Part shown: in pieces, positions 1 to 10,744 of the stretch
Layout: each line of letters starts with the position of its first letter
How positions within the stretch are numbered: the stretch's first letter is position 1
NCBI GenBank assembly: GCA_905182985.1
Contig: CAJJDN010000081.1
Span: 348,006 to 412,005 of the forward strand
Reading direction: 5' to 3'
Length of the DNA: 64,000 nt
Source: Paramecium sonneborni
Taxonomy: Eukaryota > Ciliophora > Oligohymenophorea > Peniculida > Parameciidae
Notes under the pieces: model-generated
Told to the model about the DNA's origin: nothing
The model's database searches: none
The model's input: the letters and a program-made list of their open reading frames with translations, nothing else
Made by a program: the position numbers and the translations under genes

Positions 1-1
1 A

Positions 2-346
2 TTGGCAAATGATGAGAGGAAAAGAAGAATAACACATTATGTTAGAAATACTCTCAAACCTATGTAATAAAAGTTAAAGTCAGCATTAAATATTTCAGCA
101 AATAAAACTGATGAATCTATCATCAAATATAATAAAGGATTTCCTTTACATAATGAAATGCTCATTTAAGCATTAAAAAGAAATAATGAATCAAGGTTTA
201 GAAAGACATTTCAAAAAACCTAGAGTTTAGCTAATATTAGTCCATCTAAAAAATAAAGTAGAGCAGATATAATTGATTTGGGTGAACATTTAATAATAAA
301 GAAATAATATAAATCAAGTGATAAACTTATATAAAATAATTAATGA
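2..346 (+). CDS. C-terminal end of an unknown protein (5' truncated)
   Basis: The frame is open from the window edge to TGA 344-346 with TAA/TAG read as Gln, giving about 114 residues. The piece is basic and rich in Lys, Asn and Ser, with no recognisable domain. Its stop overlaps the ATG of the next gene by four bases (ATGA at 343-346), which is unusual for a eukaryote. The two could instead be one gene joined by a 56-nt GT-AG intron (318-373), longer than any other intron seen here. The function is unknown. Confidence 0.5.
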
Positions 347-1941
347 AAAAAAACAATTAATCAACTATCACAGATATTTATTATGACAAGTTATTACGAT
401 AAGAAATTCTATTTTGCAGAAACCAATAGACTATTTAGGAATGCATACAATTACTTTTGAAGGATCCTACCATTCGATTAGAGTAAGAAAATGAAAAACT
501 AGAATAATTCTTACGAGGCCATGAATTCTTTAGACTATCTGATAATCAATTCTTAAAAGATTGTTGCTAAGTAACCATCATTTCTTAAATAGTTAATGAG
601 ATTTGAATAGTTTCAAAAAAATTAAGTAATCTTTTAAAAGAACGATTTTGATAAAAACAAAGTTATTATCATTCTAACAGGAGATGTGGTTTTCAATAAA
701 GGTAACCAAGAAATGATTCATCTCTAACACTTTGGATCTAATCTTCTAATTTTAGGAAGTGAATACTATGCTGAAATGTATACATACATGATTTTAGACC
801 AGATTGGTATGTCATCTCTAAAACACCATGTAAAGTGGCTGCTATTTCCAGACATGATTTCAGAGTTAATCTTTTGACCTCAGAACTTAGTCGAGTTACT
901 AAGGAAATTTCAAATTTATATAGTTTACCTATTTTCTTAAATGTTCCTTATTCTAAAGTACGTAAATTCTATGCCAATTCTGTTACATAAACATTTTAAT
1001 AATTAGATATTGTTTATCTCCAAGAGTAAATGGTCAAACAGATCTATTTAGTAATTTATGGCATTTTTGAATTAAGAGAATTAGAAAAAGGAGTTGCAAA
1101 AGCAGTTCACATTTACACTTAAGGATAATTAATTGGTGAAAATGAATTTCATAATTAATCTTCTCTCAGAAATGGAACTGCCTTTTGTATTAGTGAAGAA
1201 GGTCTATTATTATTATTTGACTCATAATACTTCTAAGAACATGTTTTTCCATTAATTATTGACAATATATCTAGATCCTCTTCTATTCAAAAGTTTAAAA
1301 ATCAAGATTCTGATTTTCCAAAATTATCTTTAACCAGAGAATTTAATTAAAAAAGAACTATTTCGAGACAATATAATTTTAAAAGATCATCAGATAATTT
1401 AGATGTTAATTCTAATAATTAATCAAAACCTAATACAAAATTTTTGTAATCGCGAAAATCTTCCTTATCGTTCAATTCAATTTCTAATTCATAAACTAAT
1501 TTATTAGAAGAAGCTAGTCAAATTTTTATTAATAATTTTCAATAAAAAATTTCTAAGTACTCAGAAGATACATTAATTAATTCTGCATAAATTATTAATT
1601 CATAAGAATTAAATAGAACAACAAAAAGAAAATCCTAAAAATCAAATCGAATTTTGAATGATAATAACCAATTAGAATCTAATAAATAAGATAGTTCAAA
1701 TAGATTTATACTAAACAGATAAAATTAATTCCTAAAAACTACTCAAAAATTAACATAAACAAATTTTCAATAGAAGCCTTATTAATAATAGCTTAATTCA
1801 AGAGCATCATTAAATAATCAGTTATTGAATAAATTTTTGAATCGCAAGGAAGAATATGGTGATATTGCAAGTAAAAATTAAATGAGAAGGACTTTATCAT
1901 AAACTATAATTGAAAAAAAAACTATAAAAATTAATAAATGA
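343..1941 (+). CDS. Cyclic-nucleotide-binding-domain protein
   Basis: After removal of two introns (571-592 and 778-797) the frame gives 518 aa ending at TGA 1939-1941. A helical N-terminus (LLKDPTIRLEQENEKLEQF, EFFRLSDNQF) leads into a cNMP-binding beta-roll: FEQFQKNQVIF, then IILTGDVVF, then a second stretch (YLVIYGIFELRELEKG, GQLIGENEFH). The last 180 residues are Asn/Ser/Gln-rich and probably disordered. This layout is typical of the large Paramecium family related to cAMP-kinase regulatory subunits, but no phosphate-binding cassette of the PKA type (G-E-L-A...R) is obvious, so ligand binding is uncertain. An alternative ATG at 383 runs into TGA and was not used. If the upstream ORF belongs to the same gene, this start is wrong. 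Confidence 0.75.
571..592 (+). other. 22-nt intron in cNMP-binding gene
   Basis: GTAACC...AATAG. Removing it restores the conserved run into the beta-roll (FEQFQKNQVIF); without it the frame meets TGA at 604. The size is typical of Paramecium. Confidence 0.8.
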
Positions 1942-1976
1942 ATGATTTATAATAAATATTAATATAATGAAAAAAA

Positions 1977-2050
1977 TGGTTTCGGAGGGGATCGAACCCT
2001 CGACCGTCAGCTTATTAGACTGACGCTCTAACCAACTGAGCTACGAAACC
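1977..2050 (-). tRNA. tRNA-Ile (anticodon AAT)
   Basis: The reverse strand folds as a full cloverleaf. The 7-bp acceptor GGTTTCG/CGAAACC (with discriminator A) is followed by the D arm GCTC...GAGC, an anticodon stem TCAGT/GCTGA with loop CTAATAA (anticodon AAT for ATT codons), a short variable loop and the T arm GAGGG-TTCGATC-CCCTC. The A and B box promoter elements GTAGCTCAGTTGG and GGTTCGATCCC are intact. There is no intron. It sits 36 bases after the stop of the upstream plus-strand gene. Confidence 0.97.
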
Positions 2051-2598
2051 TGTATTGATATAATGAATTCTAATTTTCATAAATATATGTAGCAATCAAA
2101 ATAGGAGATATTAATAAATTAAAATTAAGCTAGCAATTCTTTTCCTATTTTATACTCGTTAAGTCATGCATTGATTTTTAATTGAAACTCAATCTCAAAA
2201 TTTTCAAACCATATATAAGCTATATCATTAAAAAAACTTATAAACTATTTATAGAATATGATTTCAATAATTATAAACTAATTTCATTATTTTTCAAGTA
2301 CCATATTTAATAGATGATTATTGTAATATCTAATTTATAATTTTCAATGATTTTTAAATTTACACATCCATAATTTATATCTTTATCATTGGAAATTTGT
2401 TAAAAAATATATATTAGAAACATAAATGAAAACCTTCTATGAAAAAATTTCGAGTGAATAATTGAAAACACAAAAATCATAGAATATCTATAAAATGAAT
2501 TTCTATTTTTAATTTTCCAAATGTTTTTGAACATTATTTATTTTATTCTTTTATAATTAAAAAGTACATTAAATTCAGTTTATAACGATAATATTATT
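2051..2598. other. AT-rich intergenic stretch, no gene seen
   Basis: About 550 bases of very AT-rich sequence between the tRNA gene and the Aurora-like kinase. No frame gives a convincing protein on either strand. It presumably carries the promoter of the downstream kinase. Confidence 0.6.
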
Positions 2599-3806
2599 AT
2601 GAATTCTTTAATTCAATAGCATCGATCAGCTTCTATAAGATAGAGGCATTTTTTGAATATGACTTAATCCCAGACTGTTCGATTTTAATCTCCTTTGAAT
2701 AACTTAGATAATTGCACAACAATCTAAAAGGAACTCATCCATAAACTTGTTCATACATTAAAATTGGGTCCGAATAAGAAATGTAAAGAAAATAAACAAC
2801 CAAAGTCAAGATCATAATTAAACTCTGGTTAAAAATAGAGAATGCTAGAGGATAGATTATAAAAATTAGAAATTCCAAATTCACCCACTTATAGTACAAA
2901 AAATAGAAGAACATTTAACTAGACTCTTCCTCATATTAGCTAAGATAAATATAGAAGCTTCAAAATGTTATAATTTCTAGGTAAAGGGAAATATAGTAAT
3001 GTCCATTTAGCAGTTGATGAAAATACAAATTATCATGTAGCTCTAAAAGTAATGAAGAAATAATAAATTTGTTCTATGTCTTAAAGTATAGCATAGGAAA
3101 TAAAAATATAATACTTATTAAATCATCCAAACATAGTTAAACTTTATACATTTTTTTAAAATGGTAAATAAAAATATTAGCATATTTTTAGTAGATGAGA
3201 TAGTATTGGTATTGGAATATTGTCCTTAGGGTTAAATTCATAAGATTTTAAAAAGTTTACCAGAATGTAGCTTTTCAGAAGAGTTAGCATCATCATATAT
3301 AAAATAAATTTTAAGTGCATTAGTTTATTTGCATAGAAATGGAATAATTCATAGAGACCTAAAGCCTGAAAATATATTTTTATGTTATGTAAAGAAGATT
3401 GTAATAAACTTAGAATTAAGTAAAAATAGCAGATTTTACATATTCTGTTTATTCTCCTTAAGATGAAAGATAGACTTAATGTGGATCTCTGGCATACTTA
3501 TCACCAGAGATTATAAGAGGAGAGAATTATGATAAGAGTACAGATATGTGGTCTTTAGGAGTTTTAGCATATGAATTATGTTGTGGTGAAACTCCTTGGG
3601 AAGATTTAAGATAAGATGAGATGCAATAAATGATTTAAGATGGCAATATAAAGTTACCCCATTTTTTTTCAGATGAATTAAAGGACTTTATTAGTAAATT
3701 AGTTACAGCTGATTCTAAAATGAGAATGACTGCAAAATAAGCTATAAATCATCCATGGGTCTAATAATCAGAAATATAGTTAAGTAAATTTGAATTCAAC
3801 ATTTGA
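2599..3806 (+). CDS. Aurora-like serine/threonine protein kinase
   Basis: Two introns (3164-3191, 3389-3413) give 384 aa. About 110 polar residues precede the kinase domain. The domain has a Gly-rich loop (LGKGKYSNVHLA), the catalytic Lys in VALKVMKK, HRDLKPEN, the activation segment TQCGSLAYLSPE and the D-x-W motif in STDMWSLG. The spacing and the KIADF...Q..CGSLAYLSPE block match Aurora kinases, which act on spindle and chromosomes or cilia. The metal-binding DFG motif reads DFT (Asp kept, Gly replaced by Thr), so activity may be altered; Lys, HRD Asp and the DFG Asp are all present. The gene converges on the peptidase gene, with stops 20 bases apart. The assignment to the Aurora subfamily is a reading of motifs only. 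Confidence 0.85.
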
Positions 3807-3826
3807 TGTATTTCAATTATTTTCAA

Positions 3827-5215
3827 TCATGATTTAATAAATTAATTCATCGTATATGCCAAACAACCTATTAATCCTTTCATATAATTCAAATCTAACA
3901 TTTCATTAGCTCCATGGGCATTAGAATCAGGCCCAAGAACTCCTAAAACAAGGAATTCAGCTTAAGGAGATCTTTCATTTAATTAATTCAAAAATGGAAT
4001 TGATGCACCTTCATGAAAAACTCTAGATTCATTCCCTTTGAAAAAAATCTTAGATGCTGAATTCAGAATCTCTTTTAATTTAGGACTGAAAGATTTTATG
4101 TTAAGTCCTGTTCCTGCAGCAATTATATTCGCTTTCACATTTGCATTAAATGGTGGATCTTTTTCAAGTAATTATTTAACAAAATTAGCAGCTTCTTTTG
4201 CACATTTATTTGGTGGTAATCTAATAGACAGTCTTATTGTTAATTCAGGAACTATTTAATCAATATTTTATTATAATAAAGGAAATCCATCCTACCCTAT
4301 ATAAGACACAGCAGGTTTCCAATTTCGATTAATATATTATTGTACATTGCAAGATTCCATTTTTTCAGATTATCTAGCAAACTCAATTTTAACTAAGTCT
4401 GCAGATTGTAAACATTCCTCATAACGATCTGGTGGAATAATTGTATGCAATGATTTATGAACTAAACCAGTATTTGGATCTTCTAATCTATTAAGTAAAA
4501 TCCTCATAATATTCAATGGTTATGGTACTACTCCTGCTTCATCAGCATCAATAGGATATTCCAATACTTTTACATTTAAATCTATTTTCATAGAACCTCT
4601 AAGTGAACTAGTTAACCATAACCTTTCATAATCTCCACTTCCTGAATCTAAAGCTACCATAATATCAACTCTCTTTAAATTAAGAATATCATAATATTGC
4701 ATTAAAAAATTGCTACCACTTTCTTCTTCTCCTTCAAATAACATTTCAATAGTAGGATATTCTAAACCTTGAGATAATAAAGTTTATAAAGCACCAATTG
4801 CTGCATATGGAGCATAACCATCATCTGCAACTCCTCTTCCATACATTCTATTATCTTCTATTACAGGTGTAGTCGGACCAAATCCATCTCTCCATCCGGG
4901 AAAGTGAGGCTACTTATCATAATGTCCATAATAAAACACAACAGTCGGATTTAAACTTTAAATATTCACATGAATAGCTCTTGGAGCACCTTTTATTTAC
5001 AATACTTCTACTTTACAATTTTTAATGTTTTATTACTATATATCTTTAATTTTTTATACTTCAATCCAAGATACTATGTGATCACAAGCTTTGTCAAGAA
5101 GACCATTTTTATCCCATTCTGGATCAAATTAAGGACTTAAGTTTGGAATTCTAACAAAATCACTTAAAGATGGCAATATTTATGCTTTTGTAAAATTTTC
5201 AATAAATTTTTCCAT
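3827..5215 (-). CDS. Cytosolic non-specific dipeptidase-like metallopeptidase (M20 family)
   Basis: A single exon of 462 aa, close to the usual 470-480 aa of CNDP-type dipeptidases. The metal-site motifs appear in order: FYYGHYDKQP (H of first metal site), GRGVADDGYAP (bridging Asp), MLFEGEEESGS (catalytic Glu pair), ALDSGSGD, and near the end FHEGASIPF and HGANEML (final His ligand). It hydrolyses dipeptides in the cytosol with bound divalent metal. There is no signal peptide. The start is the first ATG after an upstream AT-rich gap and matches the family's N-terminal helix (IPNLSPQFDPEW). Function follows confidently from family membership. Confidence 0.95.
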
Positions 5216-5239
5216 TTATATTATTTTATTTTCTAATAA

Positions 5240-6130
5240 ATGAATATTACTAAAATAATTGAAGAAATTGTGAATACAGGTTCAAGAGGAAAAGATCTTT
5301 TAATGGAAGCCTTTATTATTGGCTTAGCTTGGGGAAGAGGGTATAATATATATAGTTTATTATAAATTAGAGAATTAAAAAATCTATAGAATTTATAAAA
5401 AGCAATCTAATAACTAATATCTTTAAATCATTAAATTAATAGCTCTCAAGTTTGCTCCTTTTAAAAGCTGGATTAATTCAATGAATATCTTAACAATGTA
5501 TTTCTTCATTCATATTGATAGAACTTACAATTATTCAAAATTCCCAAATTATTTGCTTTCATTTCTCCTCATTAATTATCCTCACCTTAAAAACCATTGT
5601 AATCAAATTAATAAACATTACAAAATACAATTAATAAATAGTAATAATAATTTAACATTTCCTGTGATGATTAATCTTCGAAACTCTGTCAAATATGTCA
5701 TTTTATAATTGAGATATCTTAAAATCAATAATCAAAACTCTCAGATTGCTAACATTAATTTCATTCTTTATGCCTATATATCCACAGTTAATAAAATGGA
5801 AACTTCTGTCCAGTTTGTAAGAATCAACTAGCAAAAGATTATATTAAAGTTCTACTCGAGAACTTACCAGAATAATACAAATCATGCTGTCCCAATTAAA
5901 AATGTTTTGATTCATTCTTATACTATGGATAAGATTTATTTGAATGTAACTCTTGTTTAACATAATGGTGTTTAAAATGTAAGAGATAATAACATTAAAA
6001 CAACAATTGCATTCTAGAATTTGATCATTTTCATATGTAAATGGGATTCAAATATAAATTTTGTTCAAACTCTCAAAAATTTTTATTCTTAAATAAACTA
6101 CCAAGTTAAAATAATTTAAAAAAATGTTGA
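5240..6130 (+). CDS. RING/IBR (RBR-like) ubiquitin ligase, apparently truncated
   Basis: ATG 5240 with one 24-nt intron (5498-5521) gives 288 aa. After a Gln-rich N-terminus come a RING1-like block (LCQICHFIIEI, SDCQHQFHSLC, FCPVCKNQL) and an IBR-like block (CCPNQKCF, ECNSCLTQWCLKC, HQNNNC). The third module expected of RBR ligases, with the catalytic Cys, is not intact: the frame reads KYKFCSNSQKF and then stops at TGA 6128. The intact homologue at 41.7-43.1 kb reads KYKQCPQCKFW at the equivalent place. Either the 3' end is spliced in a way I cannot see or the copy is decaying. Bases from 5890 on are present twice in the assembly. Confidence 0.6.
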
Positions 6131-7050
6131 AAATGATCTAATGATTAGAAATTTTTTATTAAATCTTAATTTAATTTCATATAAAAACTTGATTTATAAC
6201 TAAAAATTTCTAACCTCAAAAGGAGGTGGATAATTTTCTAAGGTATTTTTGAAATCTTTTGTAATGCTCTGTTGATAATTTTTCTGAGTTTTTTGACCTA
6301 ATGCACTTTAGTGTGATTTTAGAAGAAATTTGATATCTTTCTAAAATAAGACTGATTACTGGTCTTGTGATTAACTTTATGCTTGGAAAAATAAGAATAC
6401 AGAATTTCCTCTAAAGATATGAAAGAAAAAGCAAAAATAGAAATCTGCTTATAGGTAGCAGAAAGAAAACATCCTAATGAGAGTAATTAGATGCAATGTT
6501 ACCCTTAAAAGTAAGCAACCCTCTTAAAAAGAATCTCTATTCAATATTCCCATCCGATCTCATATATTTTTGTGTAGCTTTTGTAGTATACATTTACACT
6601 AAGATTCAATAAAAATTTTTACAACGGTTTGACCCTCCTAAATAAAAAAATTAATTTATTTTGGAGGAAGCCCTGTAGTTTAAGGAGTAAAATAAAATAT
6701 AAATTAAAATTTTTCATTTTTGTCGATAAAATTTTTCATACTTTTTTAACTTCAATTCATTTATTTTTTAATTAAAATAAGAATTATCATTCAAAATAAA
6801 ATAAATTAAATATTCAGTTCTGATGATATGGCATTTTACTCTAGGATTTCATATTCAATGAGAAATTATTATTTTTAATTTCATTTAAACTCTTATTTAG
6901 AATTAAAAAAATAAATTTAATATTGTAATTTTATAGAAAAACTTATTTAAACTCTGAATTTATATCTTATTATTCCCCTGAATTCCAGGCCTTCCCAAAA
7001 ATAAATTAATCTTTTTATTTAGGAGGATCATACCTCATGAAAATTTATTA
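5890..7050. repeat. Copy 1 of a 1161-bp exact direct duplication
   Basis: The segment from TCCCAATTAAAAATG to GAAAATTTATTA recurs at 7052-8212 with no difference noticed in the lines compared, offset 1162. A single N at 7051 separates the copies. This pattern is what a scaffolder leaves when two overlapping contig ends are abutted, so a true tandem duplication is the less likely reading. Confidence 0.9.
6631..7029. mobile_element. ~400-bp element with 42-bp terminal inverted repeats (possible MITE)
   Basis: The left arm 6631-6672 (GACCCTCCTAAATAAA... to ...GGAGGAAGCC) and the right arm 6988-7029 are imperfect reverse complements over 42 bases, with roughly 36 matches. Each arm is itself nearly palindromic (CCTCCTAAATAAA / TTTATTTTGGAGG). 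The interior is AT-rich with no coding frame. This fits a short non-autonomous inverted-repeat element or a structured 3' region. A second assembly copy lies at 7793-8191. No clear target-site duplication was found. Confidence 0.4.
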
Positions 7051-7051
7051 N

Positions 7052-8212
7052 TCCCAATTAAAAATGTTTTGATTCATTCTTATACTATGGATAAGATTTA
7101 TTTGAATGTAACTCTTGTTTAACATAATGGTGTTTAAAATGTAAGAGATAATAACATTAAAACAACAATTGCATTCTAGAATTTGATCATTTTCATATGT
7201 AAATGGGATTCAAATATAAATTTTGTTCAAACTCTCAAAAATTTTTATTCTTAAATAAACTACCAAGTTAAAATAATTTAAAAAAATGTTGAAAATGATC
7301 TAATGATTAGAAATTTTTTATTAAATCTTAATTTAATTTCATATAAAAACTTGATTTATAACTAAAAATTTCTAACCTCAAAAGGAGGTGGATAATTTTC
7401 TAAGGTATTTTTGAAATCTTTTGTAATGCTCTGTTGATAATTTTTCTGAGTTTTTTGACCTAATGCACTTTAGTGTGATTTTAGAAGAAATTTGATATCT
7501 TTCTAAAATAAGACTGATTACTGGTCTTGTGATTAACTTTATGCTTGGAAAAATAAGAATACAGAATTTCCTCTAAAGATATGAAAGAAAAAGCAAAAAT
7601 AGAAATCTGCTTATAGGTAGCAGAAAGAAAACATCCTAATGAGAGTAATTAGATGCAATGTTACCCTTAAAAGTAAGCAACCCTCTTAAAAAGAATCTCT
7701 ATTCAATATTCCCATCCGATCTCATATATTTTTGTGTAGCTTTTGTAGTATACATTTACACTAAGATTCAATAAAAATTTTTACAACGGTTTGACCCTCC
7801 TAAATAAAAAAATTAATTTATTTTGGAGGAAGCCCTGTAGTTTAAGGAGTAAAATAAAATATAAATTAAAATTTTTCATTTTTGTCGATAAAATTTTTCA
7901 TACTTTTTTAACTTCAATTCATTTATTTTTTAATTAAAATAAGAATTATCATTCAAAATAAAATAAATTAAATATTCAGTTCTGATGATATGGCATTTTA
8001 CTCTAGGATTTCATATTCAATGAGAAATTATTATTTTTAATTTCATTTAAACTCTTATTTAGAATTAAAAAAATAAATTTAATATTGTAATTTTATAGAA
8101 AAACTTATTTAAACTCTGAATTTATATCTTATTATTCCCCTGAATTCCAGGCCTTCCCAAAAATAAATTAATCTTTTTATTTAGGAGGATCATACCTCAT
8201 GAAAATTTATTA
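7052..8212. repeat. Copy 2 of the 1161-bp duplication (follows N at 7051)
   Basis: It repeats the 3' half of the RBR-like gene and its downstream AT-rich flank. Genes were annotated only on copy 1. If the duplication is artefactual, the true locus is one copy shorter. Confidence 0.9.
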
Positions 8213-8344
8213 CAAAAAAAAAAATGAATAAAATGAGCTATTTTATTGTTTTAAAAAAAGTTTGTTTGATTAAATAGTTTATTTTATATTATAAACATAT
8301 TCTACTATAAATAAAATAATTGAAGAGTTCAGATCTCATTTGAT

Positions 8345-8708
8345 TATTTATTTTAGGAAAAATAAAAGGAAACAATTGGTTAATAAACATGATGTGTAGA
8401 TATTTACATCTGCTGAAATATTTGTAGAGTAATTTTAATTATCTTAAAGTAGAATCTTAAGAAAATAGAAAACAATAAAAGAGATCGTATAATAAACATA
8501 TTGAAAAGAAACATTGATGAAACGGATATGGGAGAATATAAGATTATGTAAGATTAAATATAGATAAAAATGCTTAAAATATTTAGGGCAATATAAATAG
8601 TTTTAGATTAAATTTAATGTTATATATTTGAATTCAAGAATAAAAAAATTGAATTTAAATTGTTTATTTGTAAACTGCCTTTATATTAATGCTCTGATAA
8701 ATCAATTT
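8345..8708 (+). CDS. Possible small unknown gene (structure unresolved)
   Basis: Removing a 26-nt GT-AG intron beginning at the GTAGAG near 8422 joins two frames into a polar, helix-like stretch (NKHDVQIFTSAEIF, then NNKRDRIINILKRNIDETD, then KMLKIFRAIQIVLDQ). It ends at a TGA that abuts the stop of the minus-strand gene. No credible start codon in the same frame was found, so the 5' exon is missing. No family was recognised. AT-rich ciliate-code sequence gives long chance frames, so this is weak. Confidence 0.25.
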
Positions 8709-9072
8709 TCATTTGACTCCATGATAAATGGTCCATTCTTTTGGAAATAGATCATTTCTAAATCTTCCCTTTTAATGATAATGGTAAAAAGGAGTTTTAA
8801 GAGTGCTCATAACTTTTTATTAGATTTTCATAGCCTCTAATTTATCTCTATATTTTTTAGACTCTGTTTCAGAAGTATCAAAACGATCTAAAGCAATTTT
8901 AGTTTATGGATGATCGATTCCATGTTTAGCCTAAAATAGAGAGAGTAATTACTATAGCTTAAGCTAAATCTTGAGCTTCATTGCCTTTAGTGATTGGTTG
9001 TTAAGGTAAATATCTCCTAAAGAAATGACGAATCAATTTTCTAGTGATAATATAATTAGGTGGAGGACCCAT
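8709..9072 (-). CDS. Small unknown basic protein, 113 aa
   Basis: ATG 9072, one 22-nt intron (8931-8952), TGA 8709-8711. The product begins MGPPPNYIITRKLIRHFF and ends KEWTIYHGVK. It is basic, lacks Cys, and has an amphipathic Arg-rich N-terminus that could be a mitochondrial targeting helix. The size and charge would suit a mitochondrial ribosomal or respiratory accessory subunit, but no family was recognised. Its ATG lies 12 bases from the ATG of the divergent exchanger gene, so the two must share a very compact promoter or one start is further inside. Confidence 0.6.
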
Positions 9073-9084
9073 AATTAATTTTTA

Positions 9085-10313
9085 ATGATAATATTGAGTG
9101 CAATTTTCTTTTACGTGCTTTCAGGATAGACATACCTGAGTAACGAATATTTGATGCGTATTACTGTAATAACTTAGCATGTCTGGAGTCATTATCTACG
9201 AAATGGCATCTTAGTGAAACAGGAACAGGCATTTTGATGGCTCTAGGAATGTCCATACCTGAATTAACAACAAATATTTTATCTTGTTTTTCATCATCTA
9301 GAATTGGTTATGGATTTGGAGCAATAGTTGGAAGTGGTGTTTTTGGTATTGAGTTTATTTTATAAAAAGACTTTACTGTCTGTTTTGGTTTGATGTCACT
9401 CTTTTCTAATTATTATCATAAAAAGGCTTTAAGAATGAATTTAAAGGCTTTAATGAGAGATATTTATGTGTATTTGCTTACTCTATTATTTTTAACTTTC
9501 GTATTTTGGGATTATGAAGTATACAATATTTTATATCAAAATAGATATCCCTTACAGAAGCATTAATTCTTACATTATTTTATCCATCTTATTTATTATA
9601 TTCTATAGTATAAATGGATTAAAAAGATGATTTTTAACTTTCTCACTAGAAACATCACTTTCCTACTTTATTGTAATTTCTTGATTTTCATCCTGAATAA
9701 ATAGAAGATTTAGATGTCGATGGAAAAGAAATTGGAGAAGAGAAGAATGAAGAACCAGAACAAGAAGATAAATAACCATCCAAGATACTATTACCTTTTA
9801 CATTACTTTTTAAATTTACAATTCCAAAACATCCAGAATTTGCCTTTATTATAATTTCTTTTTATTGTTTTCTTACTGTTAATGTAACAATGACTGTTGT
9901 TGATGAATTCGTGGAATAGTTTGCAGTAAGTCCTGCTTTTGTTGGCTTAACTATTGCTAGTTGGGGAGGAAATATTCAAGGTCATTTTATTATTAATCAT
10001 AGATATACTAAATGCTTCTCTTGCAGCTAAAAACAAAAAGACTGAACTAGCTACTTCAAGTATTATTGGTAGTTAAATCATGAATTTACAAATATGCTTA
10101 GGGTTTCCTTGGGTTCTTACAATGTTAATTTGGTAAAGAAACATTACATTTTATGATGAAACTATATCACAATCTATGTTGGCTATCATGACAGTTGTCT
10201 TAGTTTCTTTTTTTTTAATGTTGTAACAAAAGTTAAGATTAACTTATAAGTTGGGAGCAATGTTGCTAAGCATATATATTCTGTATTTTATTTATGAATT
10301 ACTATAATAATGA
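9085..10313 (+). CDS. Cation/Ca2+ exchanger (K-dependent Na/Ca exchanger-like, SLC24 type)
   Basis: With introns 9115-9140, 9519-9544 and 9981-10002 the product is 384 aa. It has a hydrophobic N-terminus, then the first alpha-repeat (LMALGMSIPELTTNI ... AIVGSGVFG), several membrane spans, an acidic cytoplasmic loop (EDLDVDGKEIGEEKNEEPEQ), and the second alpha-repeat (VDEFVEQFAVSPAFVGL, then NIQDILNASLAAK...ATSSIIGSQIMN), followed by four more spans. The two inverted alpha-repeats bind Na and Ca in this family. In alpha-2 the usual T-S-I-P-D is replaced by W-G-G-N-I-Q-D, keeping only the Asp, so ion specificity cannot be inferred. The start was chosen because it gives a signal-anchor-like helix. 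No alternative upstream ATG is in frame. Confidence 0.82.
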
Positions 10314-10744
10314 TATTATAAATGTATATTTAATCAATATTTTTTATGCTGATGGTATATCTGTTATTTGATATATCCATTTCTAGTTACTTTTGGCTCA
10401 TATCCTGAACCAAAAGTTTAGGTTTAAATTTTAATTCAGAAGATAAATGACTTTGTTATTAAATAAGATCAACAGATTATTTTAATTCAAATCTTTTTGA
10501 AAAAATAATCTGATAAATTTAATTAGAATCAAAGATATTATATGTCTTCTTTATGTCTTCTACTTTAAATAATAATTTAGATATTCTTTTATTCAATCTT
10601 CGAATCGTTACTAAAAGTTCAATTCACAATCATTATTCTATGAAACTATAATATTTTGATATCTCTAATATTTCAGAGTCAATGGTTTTTGAATTCTGAC
10701 TAAGTGATCTTTATCTTATCATTTAATTAATTATTGTATAACAA
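10314..10744. other. AT-rich spacer, no gene seen
   Basis: About 430 bases between the exchanger and the zinc-finger/RING gene. Frames are broken by TGA, and no conserved block was found on either strand. It may hold untranslated exons or the downstream promoter. Confidence 0.5.

Noticed and set aside
4038..4259. Plus-strand ORF inside the dipeptidase gene
   Set aside because: Antisense to conserved M20 peptidase sequence.
5481..5708. Plus-strand open frame MNILTMYFF... extending far in ciliate code
   Set aside because: A different frame carries the RING and IBR cysteines after a 24-nt intron; this frame is a shadow.
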